Assembly: GCF_041228105.1 (NCBI RefSeq)
Contig: NZ_CP166097.1
Span: forward strand, 2,108,001 to 2,172,000
Reading direction: 5' to 3'
Length of the DNA: 64,000 bases
Source of the DNA: Pectobacterium aroidearum
Lineage (GTDB): Bacteria; Pseudomonadota; Gammaproteobacteria; Enterobacterales; Enterobacteriaceae
In this document: in pieces, positions 19,684 through 30,333 of the stretch
Position numbering within the stretch: the first letter of the stretch is position 1
Layout: every line of letters starts with the position of its first letter
The notes under the pieces: generated by a model
What the model saw: the letters and a program-made list of their open reading frames with translations, nothing else
Told to the model about the DNA's origin: nothing
Databases searched by the model: none
Made by a program: the position numbers and the translations under genes

Positions 19684-19710
19684 CGAGACGGATAGCTTAC
19701 GTCTCGCCTT
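19684..19710. terminator. possible terminator between tetR-type gene and yegD
   Basis: A CGAGACG/CGTCTCG 7-bp stem with a 9-nt loop lies between the convergent genes. The T tract is short (CCTTTGG), so termination strength is uncertain. Confidence 0.4.
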
Positions 19711-19714
19711 TGGC

Positions 19715-21067
19715 TTAACGGCGAAAGATAATCTCTGCCCAGCGCGCCAGTCCGGCGGTAACAGAACCAAAATCATTACCGCTGGCGATAGGAATATCGG
19801 GAAGCAATTGCTGAATGGCCTGACGCAACAGGGGAGAGCGTGCGCTACCGCCGGTCAGGTAAATGACTTCCGGGCGGGTTTCGCTGGTTTCTAACGCCAG
19901 CGTTACCTGCTGCTGAATGCGAGTCAGTGGATTATTGATGGCGGCGTTGAGTTCGTCCGCATGAATGCACGTTGCCAGACCTGACTCGATAAAGTGCAAA
20001 TCGGCCGCCGTCTCCGACTGATGGGACAGGGCAATCTTGCTCTCTTCCGCCAGTTGAATCAGACGGTAGCTCAGGCGCTGTTGCCACACGGTCAGCAGTC
20101 TTTTCACCAGCTCGGGCTGGCGGGCATCGCGGATCATTTCGTTGATTAATGCGCGGCTGGCGGTGCTATGGAACTCTTTTTGCGCCGGAATATCGTTAAT
20201 CGCGACGGCATTCCACCAGGTCATGATCGGCAGAGCGATGCCTTTTTCCGACTCGCTATTCATGCCAAGCAGCGGCATGAGCTGTTTGAACGCGAGCATG
20301 ATGTCCAGATCGTTACCGCCAACGCGGCAGCCGCTATGTCCTAGCAGACTTTGCGCGCGTTCGTGCTGCTTATGCCACTCTGGCCCCATCAGCAGCATGG
20401 AACAGTCGGTGGTTCCGCCTCCGATATCCACGACCAGCACGCGTGTCTCTTTCGTCAATGTCGATTCGAAATCCAACCCGGCGGCGACGGGTTCAAACTG
20501 AAAGACAACGTCTTCAAACCCGGCACGGTGTGCCGCACGATCTAAAATCCCTTGCGCCTGCTGGTTGGCTTCTTCGCCCCCGATGCTCTGGAAGTTAATC
20601 GGGCGACCGATAACGGCCTGACGAATAGGCTGGTCAAGCTGGCTTTCTGCCTGCTTGCGGATATGCAACATCATCGCGCAAACCAGATCTTCAAACAGCG
20701 CGATTTGCTGCGCTTTCAACCCGACAGCTCCGAGGAAAGATTTCGGCGATTTAACGAACCACGTCTCTTCCGGGTCATCCATATAGTGGCGTAACGCCTC
20801 GCGTCCGAACTTCACGCTATCGGGCTGTACGCGAATATCTTCCTCGCGGTTATAGCTGATGGCACGTTTGAGCAACAGCGCGTTCTCGCCCTCAGCGCTG
20901 ACCTGATGGTGCCGCCATAACCACTCGCTCACGGCTTCACGTACGGGCGCGCACAGCAGAGAAGAAAGATAAGGAGAATCCTTTTCCAGCGACAGGAGCC
21001 GTGGTGTACCTGAATCCATCACTGCCACGGAACAGTTCGCCGTGCCGTAGTCAAAACCGATAAACAT
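19715..21067 (-). CDS. yegD: Hsp70-like protein YegD
   Basis: Atypical Hsp70/DnaK-type ATPase of 450 aa, the same length as E. coli YegD, using ATG 21067 (a start at 21085 adds six residues). Phosphate-1 motif FIGFDYGTANCSVAVM is at the N-terminus, phosphate-2 VVDIGGGTTDCS in the middle and the adenosine motif VIYLTGGSARSP near the C-terminus. It has only the nucleotide-binding domain and a short tail; the substrate-binding domain of DnaK is absent. Client proteins are unknown. It lies here between accessory regulators, unlike its E. coli location. Confidence 0.93.
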   Translation of the reverse strand: MFIGFDYGTANCSVAVMDSGTPRLLSLEKDSPYLSSLLCAPVREAVSEWLWRHHQVSAEGENALLLKRAISYNREEDIRVQPDSVKFGREALRHYMDDPEETWFVKSPKSFLGAVGLKAQQIALFEDLVCAMMLHIRKQAESQLDQPIRQAVIGRPINFQSIGGEEANQQAQGILDRAAHRAGFEDVVFQFEPVAAGLDFESTLTKETRVLVVDIGGGTTDCSMLLMGPEWHKQHERAQSLLGHSGCRVGGNDLDIMLAFKQLMPLLGMNSESEKGIALPIMTWWNAVAINDIPAQKEFHSTASRALINEMIRDARQPELVKRLLTVWQQRLSYRLIQLAEESKIALSHQSETAADLHFIESGLATCIHADELNAAINNPLTRIQQQVTLALETSETRPEVIYLTGGSARSPLLRQAIQQLLPDIPIASGNDFGSVTAGLARWAEIIFRR

Positions 21068-21344
21068 CGTCGTGCCCCATGCCATAAAAATTTCCGGGAA
21101 AAGCGTTTAACGTCGCACCGGCGACGGCCCGGAAGGGAGGCCGCCAGAAATGGCAGGCCATAAAAAAAGGTGGCGACTTTACTGCGTTCTGGCAGGGCTT
21201 GTAAAGTCTGATGTATCGCCCGGCGATGGCATGAATTGCCACCATTCTGGCGCATATAGCAAGTTTTCTGCCCTTATTTTACCCTAGAATGACAGTTTGC
21301 TTATCAACCGACGATGCCATCACCAGATGGTCTGAGAAGTGAAG

Positions 21345-22355
21345 ATGACACGCAGCGAAATATTTTTTCTCAACGCGGGCTGGAAGATCTTGTTGAAGGA
21401 TTTGGGTGTTCGGCCTGTGAATGTAATGCGCAGGGCTGGTCTGCCGGATGATTTATTGTCGAGAAGCGCTGTGGGGCTCTCTACGGCAGAATATTTTCGC
21501 TTTTGGCAGGGGCTTGAAGAGGAGGTCGGTGCACCGTTATTTCCTCTGGATATTGTGAAAAAGGTTTCCGCTGACTTTTTTGATCCTCCACTTTTTGCCG
21601 CGCTGTGCAGCACCAGCCTGATGCAGGCCGCTCAACGACTGGCAAAGTACAAGCAGTTGATGGCTCCGATGCGTCTGGATATCCGGGTAGGTCAGGATGG
21701 TAATATGACGCTGGCACCTGTCTGGCTGTATGCACAGAGTGAGGTGCCATTCTCATTGCAGATTGCTGAGCTTGCCTTTTTTATTCGTTTGGCGGAGCTG
21801 GGTACGCGTGAATCTGTCAATGCGCTTCATGTTGCTCTGCCGGTGCTCCCGCCGTCGCCGTATTCTCGCCATTACACCCATTTCTCTGGGTGTGACATTG
21901 TGCATGGCCCACAGCCGTTAATTACTTTTTCATCCACCGACAGCCTGCGTCCATTCCTCACAGCCAGTGATGGAATGTGGAAGATTTTCGAGCCTGAACT
22001 TCGCCGCCGCCTGAGTGAACTGGATGAGAAGGCCAGTATTACCGAGCGTGTTCGGGCGCTGCTATTGGAATTGTTGCCCGGTAATAGCGCAGGTGTCGCT
22101 GTGGTTGCGGGCCGACTGGCGATGAGCAGGCGGACACTCCAGCGGCGTCTGGAAGAAGAAGGAGAAAGCTTTCGCTCACTGCTGAACGGTACGCGTGAAA
22201 AACTGGCGCGACATTATCTCGAGAGCACATCAATGCCCGCAGGCGAAATCGCTTTTCTTCTCGGATTTGACGATCCGAACTCTTTTTACCGCGCGTTCCA
22301 TGAGTGGACGGGTCAGACGCCGGACAGCGTTCGCAATACGGCACACTTACACTGA
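21345..22355 (+). CDS. AraC-family regulator with N-terminal arabinose-binding-like domain
   Basis: 336 aa from ATG 21345 (GTG 21339 also in frame). The N-terminal half (residues about 20-200) has the Arabinose_bd-type domain found in OruR- and ArgR-like AraC regulators. The C-terminal HTH_18 has RLAMSRRTLQRRLEEEGESF and ends with the second HTH (IAFLLGFDDPNSFYRAFHEW). An SDR oxidoreductase gene starts 186 bases downstream on the same strand and is the probable target. Confidence 0.88.
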   Translation: MTRSEIFFLNAGWKILLKDLGVRPVNVMRRAGLPDDLLSRSAVGLSTAEYFRFWQGLEEEVGAPLFPLDIVKKVSADFFDPPLFAALCSTSLMQAAQRLAKYKQLMAPMRLDIRVGQDGNMTLAPVWLYAQSEVPFSLQIAELAFFIRLAELGTRESVNALHVALPVLPPSPYSRHYTHFSGCDIVHGPQPLITFSSTDSLRPFLTASDGMWKIFEPELRRRLSELDEKASITERVRALLLELLPGNSAGVAVVAGRLAMSRRTLQRRLEEEGESFRSLLNGTREKLARHYLESTSMPAGEIAFLLGFDDPNSFYRAFHEWTGQTPDSVRNTAHLH

Positions 22356-22541
22356 CAAACCGCCTTACCGTAACAACGCCACGCTATTTGAATACCGACG
22401 TTGGCTATTGGCGCATAAGGCAAGTGACATGGCACAATACGCTATCCCCGTGGTTGACAGTGTCGCCTAAAGTACATCACAAGGACGATGATGAGCACAT
22501 CGCGTGCGTCACCGTGTTATGTCAGCAATAAGGGCCAATGT

Positions 22542-23381
22542 ATGAAATCAAAAGTTATTCTGGTGACTGGCGCCTCCTCGGGGATTGGTGAAGCGACCGT
22601 TATGCGTTTAAAGGCCGCCGGCCATACTATTTATGCTGCTGCTCGTCGGGTCGAGAGGATGCAGAAACTGGCAGAGGCGGGGATACGTGTACTGCCGCTG
22701 GATGTGACAGAGAGTGTCTCGATACAGACGGTGGTGGATACCATCATTGCCGAATGTGGGCGTATCGACGTTGTGGTAAACAATGCGGGTTATGGTTCCT
22801 ATGGCGCTGTGGAAGAGGTGTCTCTAGAGGAGGGACGCGCCCAGTTTGAGGTGAACGTCTTTGGTGCAGTACAGCTAACGCAACGGATACTGCCGCATAT
22901 GCGGGCACAACGTTCTGGCACCGTGATTAACATTACTTCGATGGGAGGGAAGATTTATACACCTCTCGGTGCCTGGTATCACGGAACCAAATTTGCACTG
23001 GAAGCGATCAGCGACTGCCTGCGTCTGGAAGTGGAGCCTTTCGGTATTGATGTCGTGGTCATTGAACCCGGTGGCATTAAAACCGAGTGGGCAGATATTG
23101 CCGCCGCGAAACTGTTGGGTGTATCAGGGGACGGAGCCTATGCAAAACAGGCACAGGCGATGGCCGATTCCATGGTGAGTGAAAGTAGCCGGAAACGCCA
23201 GTCTTCCCCGAATATGATTGCTGACACTATCGCTCTGGCAGTGAGCGCTCGTCGGCCCAAAACACGCTATGCCGTCGGTTTTGGTGTAAAGCCGATAATG
23301 TGTATACGTCGGCTGCTATCAGACCGTGCCTTTGACCGCTTCATGCGTATGGCGACCGGTATTTCTCGCTCAACTAAATGA
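22542..23381 (+). CDS. short-chain dehydrogenase/reductase
   Basis: Classical NAD(P)-dependent SDR, 279 aa from ATG 22542. Cofactor motif TGASSGIG is near residues 9-16; NNAGYGSYG follows; the catalytic Ser is in INITSMGGK and the Tyr/Lys pair in WYHGTKFA (YxxxK). Basic residues after beta-strand 2 (AARRVERM) suggest NADPH preference. The C-terminus (RYAVGFGVKPIM) resembles the 17-beta-HSD-like bacterial oxidoreductases. Substrate unknown; linked to the upstream AraC regulator. Confidence 0.88.
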   Translation: MKSKVILVTGASSGIGEATVMRLKAAGHTIYAAARRVERMQKLAEAGIRVLPLDVTESVSIQTVVDTIIAECGRIDVVVNNAGYGSYGAVEEVSLEEGRAQFEVNVFGAVQLTQRILPHMRAQRSGTVINITSMGGKIYTPLGAWYHGTKFALEAISDCLRLEVEPFGIDVVVIEPGGIKTEWADIAAAKLLGVSGDGAYAKQAQAMADSMVSESSRKRQSSPNMIADTIALAVSARRPKTRYAVGFGVKPIMCIRRLLSDRAFDRFMRMATGISRSTK

Positions 23382-23460
23382 GATAAAAAGGAAATGAGAT
23401 GAATTCCGACGTAGCGTGGCCTGCCACCGGCGTGACATGGCTACAGCACGGGAGCGGTTG

Positions 23461-23494
23461 GTATAAACGGGAACCTTCAGGTTCCCGTTTATAC
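23461..23494. terminator. bidirectional terminator between SDR gene and mfd
   Basis: A perfect 16-bp inverted repeat (GTATAAACGGGAACCT, then its complement after TC) lies between convergent genes. The A/T-rich outer stem supplies the T stretch on both strands. Confidence 0.85.
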
Positions 23495-23507
23495 TCGTCA
23501 AAGCGAA

Positions 23508-26500
23508 TTATGCCGCCAGCGTATGCTGCGCCATGTTCCCCAACAGCGAACCGATAAACTCAATGCGCTGCGGGCGATCGCTTAAATCCTTCATAAATTT
23601 CAGGCGGGTCGGGCCATCAAGACGGTAGGTGCCCGGGTCGCGCTGTAGCAAGCCGATGAGGTGAGAGGGATCGACGCGATTTTGCTCGCTGAATTCGATA
23701 AATCCACCTTTCTCATTGCCTTCAATACGGCGAATACCCAGCGCTTGCGCCTGCTGGCGCAGGGCAGCAATCTGCAACAGATAGCGGCTTGCATCGGGCA
23801 GGAGGCCGAAACGATCGATCAGCTCGACCTTCAGCTCATCCAGCTCGTCGCTGGTTTTCGCACTGGCGATACGTTTGTATAACGACAGGCGCGTATTGAC
23901 GTCGGGAATGAAATCATCGGGTAGCAGGGCAGGTAACCGTAGTTCGACGTCGGTCTGGCTGTTGATCAGATCTTCCAGCGACGGCTCCCGACCTGCTTTC
24001 AGAGCATCGACGGCGCTTTCCAGCAGTTCCATATACAGCGAGAAACCGACGCTGGTCATCTGTCCGCTCTGGTCTTCTCCAAGCAGCTCGCCTGCGCCGC
24101 GGATTTCCAGATCGTGCGTTGCCAGCGCAAAGCCTGCGCCGAGGTCTTCCAGCGAAGCGATCGCTTCCAGACGTTTCTGCGCATCGGTACTCATCGCTTT
24201 GGGGTTCGGCGTCAGCAGGTAGGCATAAGCCTGATGATGGGAACGCCCGACGCGGCCACGCAACTGGTGTAACTGCGCCAGACCGAAGTGGTCGGCACGC
24301 TCGATGATGATGGTGTTGGCGCTCGGGATGTCGATCCCGGTTTCGATGATGGTGGTACACACCAGCACGTTAAAACGCTGGTGGTGGAAGTCGTTCATGA
24401 CCCGTTCCAACTCACGTTCACGCATCTGGCCGTGGCCGATAGCGATACGTGCTTCCGGCACCAGTTCCGCCAGTCGCTGAGTGGCTTTTTCGATATTTTC
24501 GACATCGTTATAGAGGTAATACACCTGCCCACCGCGCAGGATTTCACGCAGGATGGCTTCGCGTACCACCAGATTGTCATATTCGCGCACGAACGTTTTT
24601 ACCGCTAAACGACGGGCAGGGGGCGTGGCGATGATCGACAGATCGCGCATCCCGCTCATCGCCATGTTGAGCGTGCGCGGAATCGGTGTAGCGGTTAGCG
24701 TCAGGATATCGACATCCGCCCGCATCGCTTTGATGCGCTCTTTGTGACGCACGCCGAAGCGGTGTTCTTCGTCCACAATCAACAGCCCTAAATCGCGCCA
24801 GCGCACGTCGCTCTGCAACAGCTTATGGGTGCCGATCAGAATATCGACCTTGCCTTCCTGCGTTTCCTCCAGCACCTGAGTTTGCTCACGGGCGCTACGG
24901 AAGCGGGAGATCATTTCAATCTTCACCGGCCAGTTGGCAAAGCGATCGCGGAAGTTGTCAAAATGCTGTTGAGCCAACAGCGTCGTTGGCACCAGAACGG
25001 CAACCTGCTTGTGGTTTTCAACCGCCAGAAACGCGGCGCGCATCGCCACTTCGGTTTTACCAAAACCGACATCGCCACACACCAGACGATCCATCGCCAG
25101 CGGCTGACACATGTCGCTCAGTACGGCGTTGATGGCCTGCGCCTGATCGGGGGTCGTTTCAAAGGGGAAGCTTTCGCAGAAAAGCTGATACTGCGTTTTG
25201 TCATGTTTAAAGGCAAAACCGCTTTTCGCTGCGCGCTGAGCATAAATATCCAGCAGTTCGGCGGCGACATCACGTACTCTTTCCGCCGCTTTTTGCCGTG
25301 CGCGCGACCACGCATCGCCACCCAGTTTATGCAGCGGTGCATTTTCATCGGCACCGCCTGCGTAGCGGCTGATCAAATGCAGTGAAGAAACGGGGACGTA
25401 CAGCTTGTCTTCGCCCGCGTAGGTCAAAATCAGGTATTCAGCCTTGATGCCACCGGCTTCCAGCGTTGTCAGCCCAGCATAGCGACCAACGCCGTGTTCA
25501 AGATGGACGACGGGCTGCCCCGGTCGCAGTTCCGCCAGATTGCGGATCAGCGTATCGGTATTGATCGTGCGGCGATTATCCTGACGACGACGGCTAACGC
25601 GTTCGCCCAGCAGATCGCTTTCGCAGATTAAGGCGCGCTGGCGCAGCGTGTCGATAAAACCGTGCTCGCTGGCACCGATGATCAGGTAGGTGCCACGCTC
25701 CTGAGCCTGTTCCAGCGTGCTGATGAGCGTAGGATTCAGTTTGATGCGTGCCAATAGCTCTTGTAGCGTTTCGCGACGGCCTTCGCTCTCGACGGAGAAA
25801 ATGACCTGACCTTCTGACTGTTCAATGAAGCGGCGCAGTGCATCCAGCGGGGATTTCTGTTGATGCTGAATCGCCATCTCTGGCAACGGCAGATAGGCCA
25901 GATTCACGTTGGCGGCTTTTTCCGGCAGAGTATCGGTTCTCAATTGTACGCGCGGCCACGCTTTCAGCTCCGTGAACAGACCTTCTACCCGCAGCCAGAG
26001 TGAGTCTGACGGCAGTAATGGGCGCATGGGATCGACACGGCGGCTTTCAAAGCGCTGCTGAATATCCTGCCAGAAGCGCTCGGCGCTCTGTTCGATATTC
26101 CCCGTGTTGACGATCAGCGTGTTATTAGGGAAGTAACTGAACAGCGATGGCAGCGGCTCACTGAAGAATAACGGCTGCCAGTATTCGATCCCTGCGGGCC
26201 AGACGCCTTTGCTGACCTGTTGATAGATGTGCTCGGCATCGCGCCGTACCTCGAACTGTTCGCGCCACTGGCTGCGAAAAAGTTCGATGGCGGTTTTATC
26301 CGTTGGGAACTCGTGCGCAGGCAGCAGATTAATGTGCGGCACTTCATTCAGCGTGCGCTGCGTATCCACATCGAACAGACGCAGACTGTCGATCTCGTCA
26401 TCAAAGAAATCGATGCGATAAGGTTCTTCGCTCCCCATCGGGAACAGATCTAACAACGCGCCGCGCGTGGCATATTCACCGTGTTCCATGACCTGATCGA

Positions 26501-26957
26501 CACTGCGATAGCCCGCCTGCTCCAATTGCGAACGCAGCTTATCGCGCGCGAGGCGCTGGCCTTTTTTCAACACCAACGCATGGCCGTGCAGGAAACTGTG
26601 CGGACAGACGCGCTGCATGAGCGTGTTAACCGGCAGAATCAGAACGCCGCGCGTCATGTTGGGGAGTTGATAGAGCGTGGAAAGGCGAGTCGAAATAATC
26701 TCCTGATGCGGAGAAAAACTATCGTAGGGCAGCGTTTCCCAGTCAGGCAGTGTGGTGACGTGCTGGTCGGTAAATTGCTGAATCTCATCGCGTAAGCGCA
26801 GGGCATTTTGCATATCGGGAGCGATAAGCACCACCAGCCCGGCGTGGCGTTCAATAATCTCTGCACATTCAACGGCGCAGGCAGCGCCGGTTAACTGGCC
26901 CAGCAGGCGCTGCTCACCGGCTTTGGATGGCAGCGAATAACGGTAATTTTCAGGCAT
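23508..26957 (-). CDS. mfd: transcription-repair coupling factor
   Basis: ATP-dependent translocase that removes stalled RNA polymerase and recruits UvrA. 1149 aa from ATG 26957 (E. coli 1148); an adjacent ATG at 26960 and a longer frame to 26996 are less likely. Order: UvrB-homology region with HEFPTDK near residues 220-227, RNA polymerase interaction domain (HLEHGVGRYAG ... YVPVSSLHLISRY), RecG-like translocase with Walker A GDVGFGKTEVAMRAA, DEEHRFG and the QLRGRVGRS motif VI, then the autoinhibitory TRCF C-terminal domain. Divergent from lolC. Confidence 0.98.
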   Translation of the reverse strand: MPENYRYSLPSKAGEQRLLGQLTGAACAVECAEIIERHAGLVVLIAPDMQNALRLRDEIQQFTDQHVTTLPDWETLPYDSFSPHQEIISTRLSTLYQLPNMTRGVLILPVNTLMQRVCPHSFLHGHALVLKKGQRLARDKLRSQLEQAGYRSVDQVMEHGEYATRGALLDLFPMGSEEPYRIDFFDDEIDSLRLFDVDTQRTLNEVPHINLLPAHEFPTDKTAIELFRSQWREQFEVRRDAEHIYQQVSKGVWPAGIEYWQPLFFSEPLPSLFSYFPNNTLIVNTGNIEQSAERFWQDIQQRFESRRVDPMRPLLPSDSLWLRVEGLFTELKAWPRVQLRTDTLPEKAANVNLAYLPLPEMAIQHQQKSPLDALRRFIEQSEGQVIFSVESEGRRETLQELLARIKLNPTLISTLEQAQERGTYLIIGASEHGFIDTLRQRALICESDLLGERVSRRRQDNRRTINTDTLIRNLAELRPGQPVVHLEHGVGRYAGLTTLEAGGIKAEYLILTYAGEDKLYVPVSSLHLISRYAGGADENAPLHKLGGDAWSRARQKAAERVRDVAAELLDIYAQRAAKSGFAFKHDKTQYQLFCESFPFETTPDQAQAINAVLSDMCQPLAMDRLVCGDVGFGKTEVAMRAAFLAVENHKQVAVLVPTTLLAQQHFDNFRDRFANWPVKIEMISRFRSAREQTQVLEETQEGKVDILIGTHKLLQSDVRWRDLGLLIVDEEHRFGVRHKERIKAMRADVDILTLTATPIPRTLNMAMSGMRDLSIIATPPARRLAVKTFVREYDNLVVREAILREILRGGQVYYLYNDVENIEKATQRLAELVPEARIAIGHGQMRERELERVMNDFHHQRFNVLVCTTIIETGIDIPSANTIIIERADHFGLAQLHQLRGRVGRSHHQAYAYLLTPNPKAMSTDAQKRLEAIASLEDLGAGFALATHDLEIRGAGELLGEDQSGQMTSVGFSLYMELLESAVDALKAGREPSLEDLINSQTDVELRLPALLPDDFIPDVNTRLSLYKRIASAKTSDELDELKVELIDRFGLLPDASRYLLQIAALRQQAQALGIRRIEGNEKGGFIEFSEQNRVDPSHLIGLLQRDPGTYRLDGPTRLKFMKDLSDRPQRIEFIGSLLGNMAQHTLAA

Positions 26958-27102
26958 CATCTGATTATCGGGTCTCGCCTCCCTGCATCCGGCCAAGAAT
27001 AAGAAAAAGCCGTAGAGTGAGGGTGTTAGGGTTCCATAAAGCAGTACTACCCTTTATTATCCTTGATCACTTTGCTTTGGCAACCTTATCCAGACGGATT
27101 TC

Positions 27103-28305
27103 ATGTATCAACCTGTCGCTTTATTTATTGGCCTGCGCTACATGCGTGGGCGTGCATCAGACCGCTTCGGCCGGTTTGTCTCCTGGTTATCCGCCATTGG
27201 TATCACGCTGGGCGTGATGGCGCTGGTCACCGTGCTTTCCGTGATGAATGGCTTCGAGCGCGAACTGGAAGACAATATTCTGGGCGTGATGCCTCAAGCG
27301 GTCATCTCTACGCCGCAAGGTTCGCTGAACCCGGCGTTGATTCCTGCTTCCTCCTTAGACTCGCTGGACGGCGTGACGCGCATTGCGCCGTTGACGACGG
27401 GCGATGTGGTGCTGCAAAGCGCCCGCAGCGTTGCCGTGGGCGTGATGTTAGGGATTGATCCTGACGAGCAGGAGCCACTGTCGCGCTATCTGGTCAACGT
27501 CAAACAGCAGCAGCTGCAACCCGGTCAGTATCAGGTCATTTTGGGCGAAAAACTGGCCGCACAGCTAGAGGTTAAAGCTGGCGATCAGATTCGCATGATG
27601 GTGACGAGTGCCAGCCAGCTAACGCCGATGGGGCGTATTCCCAGCCAGCGTATCTTCACCGTTGTCGGCACCTTTGCCGCGAACAGCGAAGTGGATAGCT
27701 ATCAGCTGTTGGTCAATCAGCAGGATGCCTCTCGATTGATGCGCTATCCGGCGAACCACATTACCGGCTGGCGTTTGTGGCTGGAAAAACCGCTGTCGGT
27801 TGATACGTTGAGCACGCAAACGCTGCCGGAAGGCACGGTCTGGAAAGACTGGCGCGAACGTAAAGGCGAGCTGTTTCAGGCCGTGCGCATGGAGAAAAAC
27901 ATGATGGGGCTGCTGCTCAGCCTGATCGTGGCCGTGGCCGCTTTCAACATTATTACCTCACTGGGTTTACTGGTGATGGAAAAACAGGGTGAAGTCGCCA
28001 TTTTGCAAACGCAGGGGCTGACTCAACGCCAGATTATGGCGGTGTTTATGGTGCAGGGGGGCAGCGCTGGCGTGATTGGCGCGTTGTTAGGGGCAGTGCT
28101 GGGGACGCTATTGGCCAGCCAACTGAATACGCTGATGCCAATACTGGGCGTCTTGCTCGATGGCGCCGCGTTACCTGTGGATATTGATCCCGCGCAGGTG
28201 GTGACCATTGCCATTTCCGCGATGGTGATTGCTCTCTTATCAACACTTTACCCGTCATGGCGCGCCGCCGCCGTTCAACCCGCTGAGGCTTTACGCTATG
28301 AGTAA
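27103..28305 (+). CDS. lolC: lipoprotein-releasing ABC transporter permease LolC
   Basis: Inner-membrane subunit of LolCDE, which extracts outer-membrane lipoproteins and passes them to LolA. 400 aa (E. coli 399): one N-terminal membrane segment, a large periplasmic domain at about residues 45-265 with the LolA-binding Hook region, then three membrane segments. The FtsX-type C-terminus ends [15 protein letters not shown]. The last eight bases overlap lolD. Confidence 0.97.
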   Translation: MYQPVALFIGLRYMRGRASDRFGRFVSWLSAIGITLGVMALVTVLSVMNGFERELEDNILGVMPQAVISTPQGSLNPALIPASSLDSLDGVTRIAPLTTGDVVLQSARSVAVGVMLGIDPDEQEPLSRYLVNVKQQQLQPGQYQVILGEKLAAQLEVKAGDQIRMMVTSASQLTPMGRIPSQRIFTVVGTFAANSEVDSYQLLVNQQDASRLMRYPANHITGWRLWLEKPLSVDTLSTQTLPEGTVWKDWRERKGELFQAVRMEKNMMGLLLSLIVAVAAFNIITSLGLLVMEKQGEVAILQTQGLTQRQIMAVFMVQGGSAGVIGALLGAVLGTLLASQLNTLMPILGVLLDGAALPVDIDPAQVVTIAISAMVIALLSTLYPSWRAAAVQPAEALRYE

Positions 28306-29005
28306 TTTATCATTATTGCAGTGCAACAACCTGTCCAAGCGCTATCAGGACGGCAAGCTGTCGACTGACGTGTTGCGCGACGTCTCTTTTGAGATGAGCA
28401 GCGGGGAGATGATGGCGATCGTCGGGAGTTCCGGTTCGGGCAAAAGTACGTTGCTGCATGTGCTGGGCGGGTTGGATACGCCGACGTCGGGCGAGGTTAT
28501 CTTTAAAGGTCAGTCGCTGAATACGCTCTCGGCGGCGGCAAAGGCAGATTTACGCAACCGCGAGCTGGGTTTTATTTATCAATTCCACCATCTGTTGCCG
28601 GATTTCACCGCGCTGGAAAATGTGGCGATGCCGCTGCTGATTGGTAAAGTGCCAACCTCGCAGGCGCAGGATAAAGCACGGGAAATGCTGGCGGCTGTCG
28701 GGCTGGAGGCGCGAAGCCACCACCGTTCGTCGGAGCTGTCCGGCGGTGAGCGGCAGCGTGTCGCTATTGCACGAGCGTTGGTTAACAGCCCGTCGCTGGT
28801 GTTGGCGGACGAACCGACGGGTAACCTTGACCAACGCACGGCGGATACCATTTTCGAACTGCTGGGAGAGCTAAACGTCCGGCAGGGCACTGCGTTTTTG
28901 GTGGTGACGCACGATCTGCAACTGGCTAGCCGACTGAACCGCCAACTGGAAATGCGTGATGGTCAATTGCAGCAAGAGCTGACCCTGATGGGAGCGCGGC
29001 AATGA
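28298..29005 (+). CDS. lolD: lipoprotein-releasing ABC transporter ATPase LolD
   Basis: ATPase of LolCDE, 235 aa from ATG 28298 (E. coli 233); the frame opening at 28229 lies inside lolC. Walker [11 protein letters not shown]-loop [16 protein letters not shown], signature [15 protein letters not shown] and Walker [13 protein letters not shown] are all intact. The stop overlaps the lolE ATG (ATGA), so the three genes are translationally coupled. Confidence 0.97.
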   Translation: MSNLSLLQCNNLSKRYQDGKLSTDVLRDVSFEMSSGEMMAIVGSSGSGKSTLLHVLGGLDTPTSGEVIFKGQSLNTLSAAAKADLRNRELGFIYQFHHLLPDFTALENVAMPLLIGKVPTSQAQDKAREMLAAVGLEARSHHRSSELSGGERQRVAIARALVNSPSLVLADEPTGNLDQRTADTIFELLGELNVRQGTAFLVVTHDLQLASRLNRQLEMRDGQLQQELTLMGARQ

Positions 29006-30249
29006 CATTTCCTCCGCTCTCGTTGCTGATTGGCCTGCGTTTTAGCCGTGGCCGTCGGCGTGGCGGCATGGTTTCGCTGATTTCAGTTATTTCGACGTTA
29101 GGGATTGCCCTCGGCGTGGCGGTGTTGATTCTTGGCCTGAGTGCGATGAATGGCTTTGAACGTGAACTGAATAACCGCATCCTCGCCGTCGTGCCACATG
29201 GCGAGATCGCGCCGGTCAATCAACCTTTCGACGGCTGGCAGGACATCCTGCCTAAAATCGAACAGGTGCCTGGTGTTGCAGCCGCAGCGCCTTATATCAA
29301 TTTCACTGGTCTGCTTGAGAACGGTGCCAAACTTCAGGCGGTTCAGGTAAAAGGCGTCGATCCGCAGCAGGAGAAACGTCTCAGCGCGCTGCCTAATTAT
29401 GTTCTCAATGATGCCTGGCAGCGGTTTCACGCGGGCGAACAGCAGGTCATCATTGGGCAAGGTGTGGCAAAGGCGCTGAATGTTGCGCAAGGGGACTGGG
29501 TCACGGTGATGATCCCGAACAGCGACCCGGAAATGAAGCTGATGCAGCCTAAACGCATCCGGCTGCACATCAGCGGCATCTTACAATTGAGCGGCCAGCT
29601 CGATCACGGTTTAGCGCTGATTCCACTTGCGGATGCCCAACAGTATCTGGATATGGGGCAGAGTGTAACGGGAATTGCGATCAAGGCTAACGACGTGTTC
29701 TCCGCCAATAAGCTGGTGCGGGATGCAGGTTTAGTCACGAAGTCTTATGTCACTATTCGCAGTTGGATTGGCACCTATGGCTATATGTATCGGGACATCC
29801 AGATGGTGAGAACTATCATGTATCTGGCAATGATCCTGGTGATTGGCGTGGCCTGTTTTAATATTGTTTCAACGCTGGTGATGGCGGTGAAGGATAAAAG
29901 CAGCGATATCGCGGTCCTGCGTACGCTGGGAGCATCAGACGGACTGATTCGAGCGATCTTTGTGTGGTATGGGCTACTGGCCGGACTGCTGGGCAGCGTG
30001 ATAGGTGCGGTGATTGGCGTGATAGCTACCTTGCAATTGACGCCAATTATTCACGGCATTGAAGCCCTCATCGGCCATAAGCTGTTGTCTGGCGACATCT
30101 ATTTTATCGATTTTCTACCGTCAGAATTGCACCTGATGGATGTCTTTATCGTATTAGGAACCTCGCTGGTACTGAGTCTGATTGCCAGCTGGTATCCGGC
30201 ACGGCGCGCCAGCCGGATTGACCCTGCCCGCGTCTTGAGCGGACAGTAA
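29002..30249 (+). CDS. lolE: lipoprotein-releasing ABC transporter permease LolE
   Basis: Second membrane subunit of LolCDE, 415 aa (E. coli 414), topologically like LolC: membrane segment near residues 25-47, periplasmic domain, then three C-terminal membrane segments ending [15 protein letters not shown]. Paralogous to LolC and contacts the incoming lipoprotein. Its stop codon touches a truncated ERIC fragment. Confidence 0.97.
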   Translation: MTFPPLSLLIGLRFSRGRRRGGMVSLISVISTLGIALGVAVLILGLSAMNGFERELNNRILAVVPHGEIAPVNQPFDGWQDILPKIEQVPGVAAAAPYINFTGLLENGAKLQAVQVKGVDPQQEKRLSALPNYVLNDAWQRFHAGEQQVIIGQGVAKALNVAQGDWVTVMIPNSDPEMKLMQPKRIRLHISGILQLSGQLDHGLALIPLADAQQYLDMGQSVTGIAIKANDVFSANKLVRDAGLVTKSYVTIRSWIGTYGYMYRDIQMVRTIMYLAMILVIGVACFNIVSTLVMAVKDKSSDIAVLRTLGASDGLIRAIFVWYGLLAGLLGSVIGAVIGVIATLQLTPIIHGIEALIGHKLLSGDIYFIDFLPSELHLMDVFIVLGTSLVLSLIASWYPARRASRIDPARVLSGQ

Positions 30250-30291
30250 GCCAAGCCAACGCACATGCGGCTTGAGAGATGACGGGGATAG
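30246..30291 (+). repeat. ERIC element fragment
   Basis: About 46 bases (TAAGCCAAGCCAACGCAC, then GCGGCTTGAGAGATGACG) match the right end of the ERIC copy at 13091-13136. The core and left half are missing. The fragment starts at the lolE stop codon. Confidence 0.75.
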
Positions 30292-30333
30292 TCCCTATCG
30301 TGTGGGAAAGCGATCACACCCTAAGGAGCAGTC

